From Mucinivorans hirudinis (GTDB taxonomy: Bacteria > Bacteroidota > Bacteroidia > Bacteroidales > Rikenellaceae): DNA of 64,000 nucleotides. The position numbers and the translations under genes were made by a program. Under the pieces are notes generated by a model. That model saw only the letters and a list, made by a program, of their open reading frames with translations, was not told the origin of the DNA and ran no database searches. The stretch is taken from the NCBI GenBank assembly GCA_000723505.1, contig HG934468.1, positions 2,760,798 to 2,824,797 of the forward strand. Reading direction: 5' to 3'. Shown in pieces: positions 18,864-27,642 of this stretch. Numbering within the stretch: the first letter of the stretch is position 1; the number at the start of each line of letters is the position of its first letter.

Positions 18864-20061
18864 AAAAATATTGATAGGTATCACGGGAAGCATAGCGGCA
18901 TATAAGGCTGCTATGCTTGTTCGCTTATTGGTGAGTGAGGGTGCGCAGGTGAGGGTGTTGATGAGTGAGGCGGCAAAGGATTTTATCACGCCCCTGACAA
19001 TGGCAACCCTAAGTAGAAATCCTGTTTTTATTGAAGGTTTCGACCCTAGCAACGGTTCGTGGAACTCTCATATTTCCCTTGGGGAATGGGCTGATTATTA
19101 CCTGATTGCCCCTGCTACAGCCAACACTATAGCCAAGATGAGAGGCGGCATTGCCGACAATCTTCTTCTATGCACCTACCTTTCGGTGCGTTGCCCGGTG
19201 GCGATTGCTCCGGCAATGGATTTGGATATGTATGCGCACAGTACCACGCAACAGAATATTGAATATTTGAGAGGCATAGGTGTGAGGGTTATTGAGCCGG
19301 AGGCGGGTTTTTTGGCGAGCGGTCTTGTCGGTAAGGGGCGGATGAGTGAGCCGGAGCAGATTGTGGAGTTTGTGGTTGATGCTCTTTCCGCCAACAGACT
19401 GTTAGATGGGAAAAAGGTTCTGATTACGGCTGGTGCTACGGTTGAGCAGATTGACCCTGTACGCTTTATCTCGAACCACTCCACCGGAAAGATGGGCTAT
19501 GCACTAGCTGATGCTTTTGCTGAAGTTGGAGCGCAGGTGGTCTTGGTGAGTGGGGCGGCGAGTGCGAAGCTGCGTTGTGAGGGTGTTGAGAAAATTTCGG
19601 TGCTGAGTGCAGAGCAGATGTATGATGCTGTCTCGCAGAGATTTGATGAAGCGGACATAACGCTATTTTGCGCTGCAGTGGCAGATTATACCCCCTCTGA
19701 GATGGCGGAAAATAAGATAAAACACGAAGGACACGAGGAGTTGGTTCTAAACCTCAGAGCCACCAAAGATATCGCGGCACATATGGGGGCGCGCAAGCAA
19801 CCGGGGCAACTGACAGTATGTTTTGCACTCGAGACAGAGAATGAGCTGGAGAATGCCAGACGCAAGATGTGCAAGAAAAATGCGGATTTTGTTGTGCTCA
19901 ATTCGCTGAGAGACAGCGGAGCAGGCTTTGGAACGGATACGAATAAGGTTACGGTGATTTCGCGGGAGCTTGAGGAGCAGTTGCCGCTGATGAGTAAGGA
20001 TGAGGTTGCAGCAAGGATTGTGGAGCTGGTGGCGAGGGAGGTTGTTAGTCGTTCCCTGTGA
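18847..20061 (+). CDS. coaBC: Bifunctional phosphopantothenoylcysteine decarboxylase / phosphopantothenate-cysteine ligase
   Basis: Catalyses two steps of coenzyme A synthesis. The N-terminal flavoprotein CoaC domain starts KKILIGITGSIAAYKAAM and carries PAMDLDMYAH (CoaC active-site region, near residue 125). The C-terminal CoaB domain begins at GKKVLITAGATVEQIDPVR (~190) and has FISNHSTGKMGYALA. 404 residues from the TTG at 18847, which gives the usual short N-terminus; ATG codons at 18808 and 18823 would add 13 or 8 untypical residues inside rpoZ. Start is therefore uncertain, identity is not. Confidence 0.94.
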   Translation: MRLSNKKILIGITGSIAAYKAAMLVRLLVSEGAQVRVLMSEAAKDFITPLTMATLSRNPVFIEGFDPSNGSWNSHISLGEWADYYLIAPATANTIAKMRGGIADNLLLCTYLSVRCPVAIAPAMDLDMYAHSTTQQNIEYLRGIGVRVIEPEAGFLASGLVGKGRMSEPEQIVEFVVDALSANRLLDGKKVLITAGATVEQIDPVRFISNHSTGKMGYALADAFAEVGAQVVLVSGAASAKLRCEGVEKISVLSAEQMYDAVSQRFDEADITLFCAAVADYTPSEMAENKIKHEGHEELVLNLRATKDIAAHMGARKQPGQLTVCFALETENELENARRKMCKKNADFVVLNSLRDSGAGFGTDTNKVTVISRELEEQLPLMSKDEVAARIVELVAREVVSRSL

Positions 20062-20140
20062 ATACTTTAAGAGCAATCAAGCTTGTTTGAATTGCCGAAC
20101 GACGCAGAATTTTTTCAAAATTATCCAAATTGTTTAAGTC
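20062..20140. other. Spacer resembling the end of the ISL3-type remnant at 39.4 kb
   Basis: 20115-20135 (TCAAAATTATCCAAATTGTTT) matches 39403-39423 (TCAAAATCATCCAAATCATTT) at 18 of 21 positions, and loosely similar CCGA-rich DNA precedes both. At 39.4 kb this lies just past the C-terminus of a transposase remnant. This spacer may hold a decayed end of a related element; weak evidence. Confidence 0.3.
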
Positions 20141-20221
20141 CAGCTTAATATACAAAAATGCTAAGTCGGATGCTTTGAAGTGGTTCTCACTTTTTAGAGA
20201 AGTAGAGACTAACGCCTTGTT

Positions 20222-21283
20222 CTATACCGCACTAATTCTGAGTATCAGCTCTTTGAGTAAATCATCATCGGAAGAACCTGCGTTCATTCCCTTGCTCTTC
20301 ATATCCCATTCGCGGATTAGGGAAATTATTGCCGAAGCCTTGCCGCCGGGGTAGTTCCCAGCCGCCGTGATATACTCGCCCACGAAAAATGCACTCTGCA
20401 ACTTCAGCATCTTCGCAATATCGTACTCTGAGCCCGTTGGCACACCACGTTTGCCGCAATCCCACTTATAAATATTGTATGTTACAATCCGCTGAAAATG
20501 AGTGAACAACAATGATAGAGTCACCTGAATAGGATTATCCTTCGGGTTGGCTGCGAAGTAGTCGGCAATAACCAGCGCCTTGCGGAAATCTCTCATAGAT
20601 AGAGCCTTAGTAAGTTCAAAGTTATTATAATCTTTGCTGATGCCGATATTATCTTCGATATGGTTTGCTGTAATGGTTTGAGTGCCGATGGGTAGCAGCG
20701 TTAGGAGCTTGTCCATTTCGTTTGCAATCTTCGCCAAGTCTGCTCCGATATGGTCTGCCACCATCTGCACCGCCTTTGGTTCGATTGCCACCCCCTTTCC
20801 TCGCAGCAATTCCACAATCCACCCCGAAATTTCATAATCTCGCGGAGCAACCGTATCCAATACCTTGGCAATTTTGGCAGCTGATTTATATAGCGATGAC
20901 CTCTTGTCAATGCTTTTGCCCTTGTAACAAATCACCAAAACGGTCGTAGGCGTGGGGTTGGGAAAATAGTGCGAAAAGAGCTCGAAATCGGTCATAAATT
21001 GAGCTTCGCGTACAATCACAACCGAGCGAGCAGCCATAATGGGATAGCGGCGCGCTTGGGAGATAGCCTCTGCCGCCGTTGTGTCCTTACCATACAAAAC
21101 AACCTGATTGAACTCGCGTTCATCAGGTGTAAGCACATTGCCGGCAATGTAAGAGGAGATAAGGTCTATGTAGTAACTATCCTCCCCCATAAGCAGATAG
21201 ACAGGCGAGATATTTCCACTCCTCAGGGCAGTCATAATCGCTCCCGCCTCGCTTGATACCTCCTTAAAACTCTGCTTTGCCAT
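20222..21283 (-). CDS. holA: DNA polymerase III subunit delta
   Basis: Clamp-loader delta subunit that opens the sliding clamp. 353 residues with the HolA layout: PVYLLMGEDSYYIDLISSYI near residue 28 (degenerate P-loop region), SARRYPIMAARSVVIVREA-type segment near 80, and the C-terminal collar helices (ITLSLLFTHFQRIV-like, near 265). It follows secG in the same direction across a heptad-repeat hairpin. Confidence 0.9.
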   Translation of the reverse strand: MAKQSFKEVSSEAGAIMTALRSGNISPVYLLMGEDSYYIDLISSYIAGNVLTPDEREFNQVVLYGKDTTAAEAISQARRYPIMAARSVVIVREAQFMTDFELFSHYFPNPTPTTVLVICYKGKSIDKRSSLYKSAAKIAKVLDTVAPRDYEISGWIVELLRGKGVAIEPKAVQMVADHIGADLAKIANEMDKLLTLLPIGTQTITANHIEDNIGISKDYNNFELTKALSMRDFRKALVIADYFAANPKDNPIQVTLSLLFTHFQRIVTYNIYKWDCGKRGVPTGSEYDIAKMLKLQSAFFVGEYITAAGNYPGGKASAIISLIREWDMKSKGMNAGSSDDDLLKELILRISAV

Positions 21284-21299
21284 ATTTATTGTAGCCTGC

Positions 21300-21342
21300 T
21301 AGTGCTTAGTGGTTAGTTTCGTAACCAATCACTAAACACTTA
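21300..21342. repeat. Heptad-type inverted repeat between secG and holA
   Basis: Left arm TAGTGCTTAGTGGTTAG carries two tandem 7-mers (AGTGCTT, AGTGGTT); the right arm CCAATCACTAAACACTT is their near inverse (AGTGTTT, AGTGATT). It ends on the last bases of secG. Confidence 0.65.
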
Positions 21343-21681
21343 TTTTGTGCTATCTTGCTCAATAGTGGTTGCCGGCATCTCGAAAGGAGTAACCCCACTC
21401 GACTGCTGTTGAGTGTTTTGAATCTCTTTCAAAAGTTCGTCGTTACTTCTGGCAACATCCTCAGCAGGCATAGTCATTGTAGCGCAAAGGCTTAGAACGA
21501 CAATGGCGACTGCTAAACCCCACGTAAATTTTTCGAGGAAGTCGGCAGTTTGGCGCACGCCCATTACAGCGTTAGATGCACCGAAGTTGGCAGCCATACC
21601 GCTCTTGGGGTTCTGTGCCAACACTGCAAGAATGATTAGAAAACTTGCAATCAGAATAAGTACAATGAATAAAATATACAT
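21340..21681 (-). CDS. secG: Preprotein translocase subunit SecG
   Basis: Small Sec translocon subunit, 113 residues, with two membrane helices (residues ~3-20 and ~52-70). The loop between them has the family pattern LAQNPKSGMAANFGAS. The C-terminal tail after residue 75 is polar and variable. Genes lptE, a TPR-like hypothetical, secG and holA run in the same direction and may form one operon. Confidence 0.93.
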   Translation of the reverse strand: MYILFIVLILIASFLIILAVLAQNPKSGMAANFGASNAVMGVRQTADFLEKFTWGLAVAIVVLSLCATMTMPAEDVARSNDELLKEIQNTQQQSSGVTPFEMPATTIEQDSTK

Positions 21682-21740
21682 AGCTTAATTGTTTTTATTT
21701 GATGTCGAGTGGTTGAATTAATAAAGCCGAATTCAACTAT

Positions 21741-22232
21741 TCAACCTCGATTTGAAATTTTGCTTATTAATTCTGCAAAGTAACTACTTTTTTCGGGATT
21801 TTTCAAACATAATTTCAAATAAATTTCTATGGCTCGTTCTGTGTGCCCCTGCGCAAGGTATATTTGGGCAAGGGTTTCGGTGGCTACTTCGCCATCGAAC
21901 TGGGTGTATTCCTCGGCTATATCATCCTGTGAATCATCCTGTTGAAGCCGTATGGAGCGGTCGATAGGTAGTCTGCCCAGATAGTCAAGGAAGCCATCAA
22001 TATTTCGTCTGAGGGGTGCGCTTATTTTTGGAGAATCTTCTGCCAAAAGGGTGGGGTAGGGGTTGATTTGCAGCCTTGCCAATGTCGCCGCATCACCTTG
22101 TGTGCCGCTACTACGCATTGCCGCATAGCGTGCAAGCGAAAAGTAGGGATACTCCGACACAATGTTCGCAAGATATTGCGCTTGCTCTCCGGTTTCGAGT
22201 TTTTTATATTCGCAAGTTAAAATATCATTCAT
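21741..22232 (-). CDS. Hypothetical protein with a TPR-like C-terminus
   Basis: 163 residues, no signal peptide. The N-terminus has a YPYFSLARYAAM motif and the C-terminus a single TPR-like helix pair (ETLAQIYLAQGHTERAIEIY). Proteins of this kind are found between lptE and secG in other Bacteroidota; their function is not known to me. Five bases separate it from lptE. Confidence 0.7.
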   Translation of the reverse strand: MNDILTCEYKKLETGEQAQYLANIVSEYPYFSLARYAAMRSSGTQGDAATLARLQINPYPTLLAEDSPKISAPLRRNIDGFLDYLGRLPIDRSIRLQQDDSQDDIAEEYTQFDGEVATETLAQIYLAQGHTERAIEIYLKLCLKNPEKSSYFAELISKISNRG

Positions 22233-22237
22233 CGTTT

Positions 22238-22738
22238 CTACCAGTTTGAGAATGCAGCATTGAAGATGTCCTGCACAAGTTTTTCGACAATCTCGGGTAT
22301 AAGCGTCCCCTCGGCATTTGCCAACATTTGCTGACTGTCGTAGTCGGCATAGTTCGTAAAGGTTCGCTCATAGCTATTCTTGGGGTTGAGATTGTCGGTG
22401 TATTTAACTTTGACCGTGATAGTCAATCGGTTTTTGGTCGCGTATTCATCGCCCGAGATTGCCACCGGCTCACTCTTGTAGTCGGTAATATCACCCTCGA
22501 AGATGGCATCCCCCCCCTCCGGAATAATTTGCAGGCGCGTTTCGCGCTGTATTTTCTGATTCAGCGCATCGTTGAAAGTGGGCGCAAGCAGCGCAGAAAC
22601 CGTTATCGCTTGGTTCTGAAAATAGTATACGGAGATGGTCTTCATATTGGGGTCAATCGAAGCACCCGAGAAGGTGAATTTTATTGTGCAAGCTGTTGCC
22701 ATCACAAGGCAAAAAGCTAGTAATATCTTTTTTAACAT
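22238..22738 (-). CDS. lptE: LPS assembly lipoprotein LptE
   Basis: 166-residue lipoprotein with signal peptide MLKKILLAFCLVMATACTIK (Cys17). LptE plugs the LptD barrel for LPS export. The mature part has the Bacteroidota LptE pattern: a YFQNQAITVSALLAPTFND segment near residue 40, FEGDITDYKSEPVAI near 84, and an alpha-helical end near residues 145-160. Context before secG supports it. On the minus strand TAATTTTG (22765-22772) is a possible -7 box. Confidence 0.85.
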   Translation of the reverse strand: MLKKILLAFCLVMATACTIKFTFSGASIDPNMKTISVYYFQNQAITVSALLAPTFNDALNQKIQRETRLQIIPEGGDAIFEGDITDYKSEPVAISGDEYATKNRLTITVKVKYTDNLNPKNSYERTFTNYADYDSQQMLANAEGTLIPEIVEKLVQDIFNAAFSNW

Positions 22739-22898
22739 ATTCTAATGGCAGTTATAAAGCCCTGCAAAATTACCAAAATTTTGCATTTATAGAAAATATT
22801 TTTTAGAGGCAGAAGCCAATAGGTTATTTATGTTACATAAATTAAGACTTAAACAGCTTCTAGGTAGTGCAAAAGAGTTATTGCTATTGGAAGTCCCC

Positions 22899-22929
22899 AT
22901 TGATTATTGACAGAAAATCTATACCTTTG
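22899..22929 (+). promoter_or_regulatory. Promoter with a long leader before tcdA
   Basis: ATTG at 22899-22902, 19 bases, then TACCTTTG at 22922-22929. The next gene, tcdA, starts about 185 bases downstream, so the transcript would have an unusually long leader, or this may drive a separate small RNA. Confidence 0.6.
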
Positions 22930-23003
22930 TAGTGGTAGCGGTTTTCCTAGGAGGTTAATAGTGGCATAGAGCAGACAGGGGAAGATGTCCGTGAAATAGT
23001 CTT

Positions 23004-23050
23004 TAGGGGGTTTCTAGAAATAATACATTTTCGGCGAGCTTCTTTTAGAT
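23004..23050 (-). repeat. Degenerate palindromic repeat, copy 4
   Basis: AGGGGGTTTCTAGAAATAAT resembles one half of copies 1 and 2; the other half (TTCTTTTAGAT) pairs poorly. It lies in the leader before tcdA. The rest of the 377-base spacer 22739-23115 shows only the two promoter boxes. Confidence 0.4.
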
Positions 23051-23115
23051 TTTAGAGCGGATTCTATATTATTAGAACTTTATGTCGCTTAGCGATATTG
23101 TAGAACAATACTTGA

Positions 23116-23841
23116 ATGAAAAACAGTTGGCAAGAGAGAACTGAGTTGCTGCTCAGTGATAAAATTGAGTTGTTGCGTAGCGCAAATGTGTTGGTTGTTG
23201 GGCTTGGCGGGGTTGGGGCGTATGCTGCCGAGATGGTTGCCCGTGCCGGTGTGGGCAGGATGACAATAGTGGACGGCGATGTGGTTTCGCCAACCAATAT
23301 TAATCGCCAACTCGTAGCTTTACAATCTACTGTGGGTGCAGCAAAGGCAGATATTTTGGCGGCGCGTCTGAGAGATATAAACCCCGATTTGGAACTCACA
23401 TCTCTCAAAATCTATGTTAAGGACGAACTCACTGATGAGCTATTGGATAGGGAACGATTTGATTTTGTTGTAGATGCTATCGACACACTTGCGCCCAAGG
23501 CTGCTCTGATTGAGGGTGCTCTGCGGCGTGGCTTTCCATTAGTCAGTTCAATGGGGGCGGGTGCAAAGACTGACCCTACGCGGGTGGAAATCAAAGATAT
23601 ATCCAAAACTCACCATTGTCCACTGGCGCATATGTTGCGCAAGAGGTTGCACAAAATGGGCATTCGCAAGGGATTCAAGGCGGTATTTTCGGCAGAGCAG
23701 GTGCGAGAGGGTGCGATGATACTCTGCGAGGAGCAGAACAAAAAGTCGAACGTGGGAACTATCTCTTATATGCCTGCGGTCTTTGGATGTGCAGCAGCAT
23801 CGATTGTTATTCGCTCCCTTTTGGGCGAGATGGACGAATGA
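23116..23841 (+). CDS. tcdA: tRNA threonylcarbamoyladenosine dehydratase TcdA
   Basis: E1-like ThiF-fold enzyme that cyclises t6A to ct6A at position 37 of tRNAs. 241 residues, with the nucleotide-binding VVGLGGVGAYAAEM near residue 26, the family segment GDVVSPTNINRQ near 55, and DFVVDAIDTLAPKAALI near 115. No catalytic-cysteine tail of the MoeB type is seen, consistent with TcdA. Its last 35 bases overlap the convergent DUF454 gene. Confidence 0.93.
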   Translation: MKNSWQERTELLLSDKIELLRSANVLVVGLGGVGAYAAEMVARAGVGRMTIVDGDVVSPTNINRQLVALQSTVGAAKADILAARLRDINPDLELTSLKIYVKDELTDELLDRERFDFVVDAIDTLAPKAALIEGALRRGFPLVSSMGAGAKTDPTRVEIKDISKTHHCPLAHMLRKRLHKMGIRKGFKAVFSAEQVREGAMILCEEQNKKSNVGTISYMPAVFGCAAASIVIRSLLGEMDE

Positions 23842-24184
23842 GGATAACGTGGATTGTTACGGCTACGGCAATGATAAAGAGTAGAACACGAACCCATAGG
23901 GTGTCGATAAGATATAGAGCAGATAGAGATATCGAAGCCCATAATAGGATGATAGTCTGAATCTTATATCTCAAATTCATCCCCGTTCCCTGAGTGTAAC
24001 ATTTGATGTACTCACCAAGGAATCGATTGTTTTCCAGCTTTTTCGCCCTCTCGGGAGAGGATTTTGCAAAGAGAACCATAGCAGCCAGCAGAAATGGTGT
24101 CGTGGGGAGCAGTGGTAGGAATATTCCCACAACTGCCAGCACAATACATAGATATCCGGTTGCAATCAAAAAAAATCTCCTCAT
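23807..24184 (-). CDS. DUF454 (YbaN-type) membrane protein
   Basis: 125 residues with about three membrane helices. The N-terminal family pattern GIFLPLLPTTPFLLAAMVLF and SSPERAKKLENNRFLGEYI identify DUF454; function unknown. It starts 7 bases after murF-alr and is probably the last gene of the metK operon. Confidence 0.88.
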   Translation of the reverse strand: MRRFFLIATGYLCIVLAVVGIFLPLLPTTPFLLAAMVLFAKSSPERAKKLENNRFLGEYIKCYTQGTGMNLRYKIQTIILLWASISLSALYLIDTLWVRVLLFIIAVAVTIHVILIRPSRPKGSE

Positions 24185-24191
24185 CGACGGC

Positions 24192-26393
24192 TTAGTTTAT
24201 ATAGACACGTTTAATGCGCGAGCTCACCGAAGTAAGCACCTCGTAGGAAATAGTGTCGAGCCACGCTGCAACTTGCTCCACTGCAGGGCTATTTCCAAAA
24301 ATGACAGCCTCGTCTCCCTCTATGCAATCAACCTTGCTAACATCCACCATCACAGTATCCATACATACATTGCCGACAATAGGGCAGAGCGCACCATTAA
24401 CATTGACTTTTCCAACACCTCTACCCAGCCTGCGATTCAAGCCGTCCGCATATCCTATTGGCAAAATTGCAAGGCGCATCCCCTTGTGAGCTACTCCCCA
24501 CCTTCCGTAACCAATAGTCTCATCTTTAGCGATATTTTTTATTTGAACAATGCGAGTTTTCAGTGAAATGGCATCTTTATAGAGACCAATTCCGAGTCGT
24601 ACCATATCAAAATGCGCCTGCGGAAAACGTTCAATCCCCGCACTGTTGCAAATGTGCCACAATGCCGCGGGCAGCTCGGATGCCATTGTGCGGAATTTAG
24701 CTATCTGCCCTTCAGTAAACTCATCCTGAGCCGGGTCGTCCGCCGCTGCCAAGTGAGAAAAAATGGAGGCGACTTTTATATATGATTGATTACTAATAAT
24801 TTTGTGCAATTCGCCGATTTCATTCTCCAAGAAACCGAGGCGGTGCATTCCCGTATCCAACTTAATATGTACCGGATACGATGATAGTCCATATCTCCGA
24901 GTCGTAGAGATGAAACTTAGCAGAGAGGACAGCGAATATATTTCAGGTTCGAGGTTTGCCTCCACCATAGCATCATAGCTTGCGGGGTCGGCATTGAGCA
25001 CCACGATAGGTGTTTTTATGCCTCCATTTCTCAGTGTAACTCCCTCGTCAGTGTATGCAACTGCCAAATAATCAACTTTTTGCCTCTCTAGCATCGCGGC
25101 GACCTCCACACTTCCGCTGCCATAAGAGTTGGCTTTAACCATTGCCATTGTCCTGCAATCTTTGGCAAGTAGTGCACGATGACGGTTCAAATTCTCTGCC
25201 ATCTGCTCCAAATCCACCTCCATAAAGGTCGTGTGGCTCTTGGCAGAAAGGTGGGCAGATATTTTTTCAAAAGCGAATTTGCGACTGCCCTTCAATAAAA
25301 TAGTGCTGTCGCTAATTAGTTTATTATCAAATAAATTAAAAAAATCGCCTGTCGTTTTATAAAAATATGATTGAGTAGGAAAGAGCGCTCTATTTTCAAA
25401 CACACCTTCACCGATGCCGACGAACAAATCTAAGTTGTTGCGCGCAATTATTGCAGCCGCCTGCGCGTAGTCCCCACCTTCAAGTTCCGAAAATATCAAT
25501 ACACGCCTCTGTTTCGGCAACCGGTTTTGGTAGTCGAGAGCAATAGTTAGCGATGCTAAATCATTGATATAGCTATCATTAATAATTGTACTGTTGTTAA
25601 TCCCCTCTTTTATTTCGAGCCTCATTGCAAGTGACTCGATCTCTTGCTGCGGTTTATGGTGCAAGCCAAGTTTGCGATAAATACTCAGAACTAGGTCAAG
25701 ATTTTGAGAGTTAATATCCTGAATCGTGCAATCTGCCTTTATCAACAGCGGACAATCTGCAAATAACAACATTTTTTCCGACTCCAACTCCGCCGTCGAC
25801 GAAAAATTTTGAAGATGAGCATCACCAATATTTGTGAGCACCCCCACATTCGGACGAATCATCTGTCGCAGCCGTTCCATCTCGCCCGGCTGAGAAATCC
25901 CCGCCTCAATAAATGCCACACGTTCGTCTCCCTCAATCATCAAAAGCGACAGCGCCACACCAAGTTGCGAATTGTAACTTCGTGGACTACGGAACAACTT
26001 GCCGTTTTTCTGACTGTCCCAAAGTTGTGCAAACCACTCTTTTACGACTGTTTTACCATTGCTCCCGGTGATTGCAATAACACTTCCTTCATACTTGGAA
26101 CGATGATATGCCGCCCATCTCTGCAATGCCTCCAAAGAATTTTCTACGACCACCAAACTACAGCCCTCCGGTGCGCTATCAGGCAGGCGCTCAACTATAA
26201 AACAGCAAACACCCCTCTGAGACAGCTCATCGATGTGATTGTGCCCGTCATTGCGCAATCCGCTTATAGCCACAAATATGGCGCTCGATGCGACCGCATT
26301 TCTCGAATCAGTAGCCACACTATCCACAGAGCGGTCTGCTCCAAAGAGCCGACCGCCTGTGATAAGTGCTATTTGTGAGAGTCGGTAAAGCAT
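24192..26393 (-). CDS. MurF-alanine racemase fusion
   Basis: One 733-residue chain. Residues 1 to ~370 are a MurF-type UDP-MurNAc-tripeptide:D-Ala-D-Ala ligase with the P-loop TGSNGKT at ~109-115. The rest is alanine racemase, with its PLP lysine in AMVKANSYG, IKLDTGMHRLGF, and GYGRWGVA near the C-terminal tyrosine. The fusion makes and uses D-alanine in peptidoglycan synthesis and is common in Bacteroidota. In the MurF half, ligase motifs after the P-loop look diverged (NDSYINDLASL in place of the usual NDDYNANP form), so this half's activity deserves care. The ATG at 26393 overlaps the metK stop by one base. Confidence 0.95.
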   Translation of the reverse strand: MLYRLSQIALITGGRLFGADRSVDSVATDSRNAVASSAIFVAISGLRNDGHNHIDELSQRGVCCFIVERLPDSAPEGCSLVVVENSLEALQRWAAYHRSKYEGSVIAITGSNGKTVVKEWFAQLWDSQKNGKLFRSPRSYNSQLGVALSLLMIEGDERVAFIEAGISQPGEMERLRQMIRPNVGVLTNIGDAHLQNFSSTAELESEKMLLFADCPLLIKADCTIQDINSQNLDLVLSIYRKLGLHHKPQQEIESLAMRLEIKEGINNSTIINDSYINDLASLTIALDYQNRLPKQRRVLIFSELEGGDYAQAAAIIARNNLDLFVGIGEGVFENRALFPTQSYFYKTTGDFFNLFDNKLISDSTILLKGSRKFAFEKISAHLSAKSHTTFMEVDLEQMAENLNRHRALLAKDCRTMAMVKANSYGSGSVEVAAMLERQKVDYLAVAYTDEGVTLRNGGIKTPIVVLNADPASYDAMVEANLEPEIYSLSSLLSFISTTRRYGLSSYPVHIKLDTGMHRLGFLENEIGELHKIISNQSYIKVASIFSHLAAADDPAQDEFTEGQIAKFRTMASELPAALWHICNSAGIERFPQAHFDMVRLGIGLYKDAISLKTRIVQIKNIAKDETIGYGRWGVAHKGMRLAILPIGYADGLNRRLGRGVGKVNVNGALCPIVGNVCMDTVMVDVSKVDCIEGDEAVIFGNSPAVEQVAAWLDTISYEVLTSVSSRIKRVYIN

Positions 26394-27604
26394 TAAATTC
26401 CAAACTCTTTGCGAAGCATATCTACAGAATCGAGCAGCTCCCAACCAAAAAACTGCACTCCGTTCTCCACATATGGTTCACGCCCAAAGTGCCCGTAGGA
26501 TGCGGTAGGATAGAAGATTGGCTTTTTTAAGCCGAACTTGGATACGATTTTCGCAGGGCGCAAGTCGAACAACCCTTTGAGCTTCGCTGCAATCTCGCCA
26601 TCTTTCATTGCCACCTTAGACGTGCCGAAGGTATTAACGTAGAGGCTCACAGGCTCTGCCACGCCGATAGCGTATGCCACCTGCACCTGCACCTGTTCTG
26701 CCACACCTGCTGCCACTAAATTCTTGGCAATGTAGCGCATAGCATACGCTGCGGAGCGATCTACCTTGCTGCTGTCCTTGCCCGAGAATGCACCGCCACC
26801 GTGTCCGCTGCGTCCGCCATAGGTATCCACGATGATTTTGCGCCCGGTCAAACCGGTATCCCCTGCCGGTCCTCCGATTACGAATTTGCCGGTCGGGTTT
26901 ACATATAGAATATAGTCGTCCTTAATCAACTCCAATAGGTGGTCACCGGCATCTGCCAGGCGACTCTTCACACGCGGCATCAGGATATTCTGAATGTCTG
27001 TTTTTATTTGCGAAACCTCCACGCAATCAGCGTGTTGTGTAGAAACAACAATCGTATGAACCCGTTGCGGTTTATTGTTGTCATCATATTCGATGGTCAC
27101 TTGTGATTTGGCATCGGGGCGGAGGTAGGTCATAACCTTGCCCTGGCGGCGAATTTTTGATAACTCTTGCAGGATAATGTGCGAGAGCATTGCTGTTGCA
27201 GGCATCAGTGCTGCGGTTTCGTTTGTTGCATAACCGAACATCATACCCTGGTCGCCCGCTCCTTGCTCCTCTTCGGTGGCGCGCTCAACTCCTTGATTTA
27301 TATCCGGTGATTGCTCGTGAATAGCCGAAAGTACACCGCACGATTTACTCTCGAACATCAGGTCGGCATTGTTGTAACCTATCTTTTCGATGACCTCACG
27401 CACCGTACCTTGAATATCTACATAGGCATCCGATTTAACTTCGCCGCTTACAACAACCAATCCGGTTGTACATAGTGTTTCACAGGCAACTTTCGATTGT
27501 GGGTCTTGCTTCAAAAATTCATCAAGAATTGCGTCTGAAATTTGGTCTGATACTTTGTCAGGATGTCCCTCGGAGACCGATTCGGACGTATAAAGATAAC
27601 TCAT
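26393..27604 (-). CDS. metK: S-adenosylmethionine synthase
   Basis: Makes S-adenosylmethionine from ATP and methionine. 403 residues with [20 protein letters not shown] at the N-terminus, the ATP-binding [12 protein letters not shown] near residue 120, and [18 protein letters not shown] near 270. All three repeats are present. First gene of a unit with murF-alr and the DUF454 gene. The 38-base upstream spacer leaves no room for a SAM riboswitch. Confidence 0.98.
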   Translation of the reverse strand: MSYLYTSESVSEGHPDKVSDQISDAILDEFLKQDPQSKVACETLCTTGLVVVSGEVKSDAYVDIQGTVREVIEKIGYNNADLMFESKSCGVLSAIHEQSPDINQGVERATEEEQGAGDQGMMFGYATNETAALMPATAMLSHIILQELSKIRRQGKVMTYLRPDAKSQVTIEYDDNNKPQRVHTIVVSTQHADCVEVSQIKTDIQNILMPRVKSRLADAGDHLLELIKDDYILYVNPTGKFVIGGPAGDTGLTGRKIIVDTYGGRSGHGGGAFSGKDSSKVDRSAAYAMRYIAKNLVAAGVAEQVQVQVAYAIGVAEPVSLYVNTFGTSKVAMKDGEIAAKLKGLFDLRPAKIVSKFGLKKPIFYPTASYGHFGREPYVENGVQFFGWELLDSVDMLRKEFGI

Positions 27605-27627
27605 AGTATGTTAATTATTTGTTTCTG

Positions 27628-27635
27628 CAAAGGTA
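27628..27635 (-). promoter_or_regulatory. -7 box (TACCTTTG) of metK
   Basis: TACCTTTG on the minus strand, 23 bases before the metK ATG and just after the stop of the glycosyltransferase gene, so metK has its own start. No clear -33. Confidence 0.55.
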
Positions 27636-27642
27636 CAAAAAA

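Noticed and set aside
18027-19052. A 341-codon minus-strand open frame across bamD, rpoZ and coaBC
   Set aside because: It is antisense to three well-recognised genes and has a low-complexity, family-less translation; a shadow of their codon use.
27605-27642. SAM riboswitch before metK
   Set aside because: Only 38 bases separate metK from the preceding gene, and they hold a promoter box.
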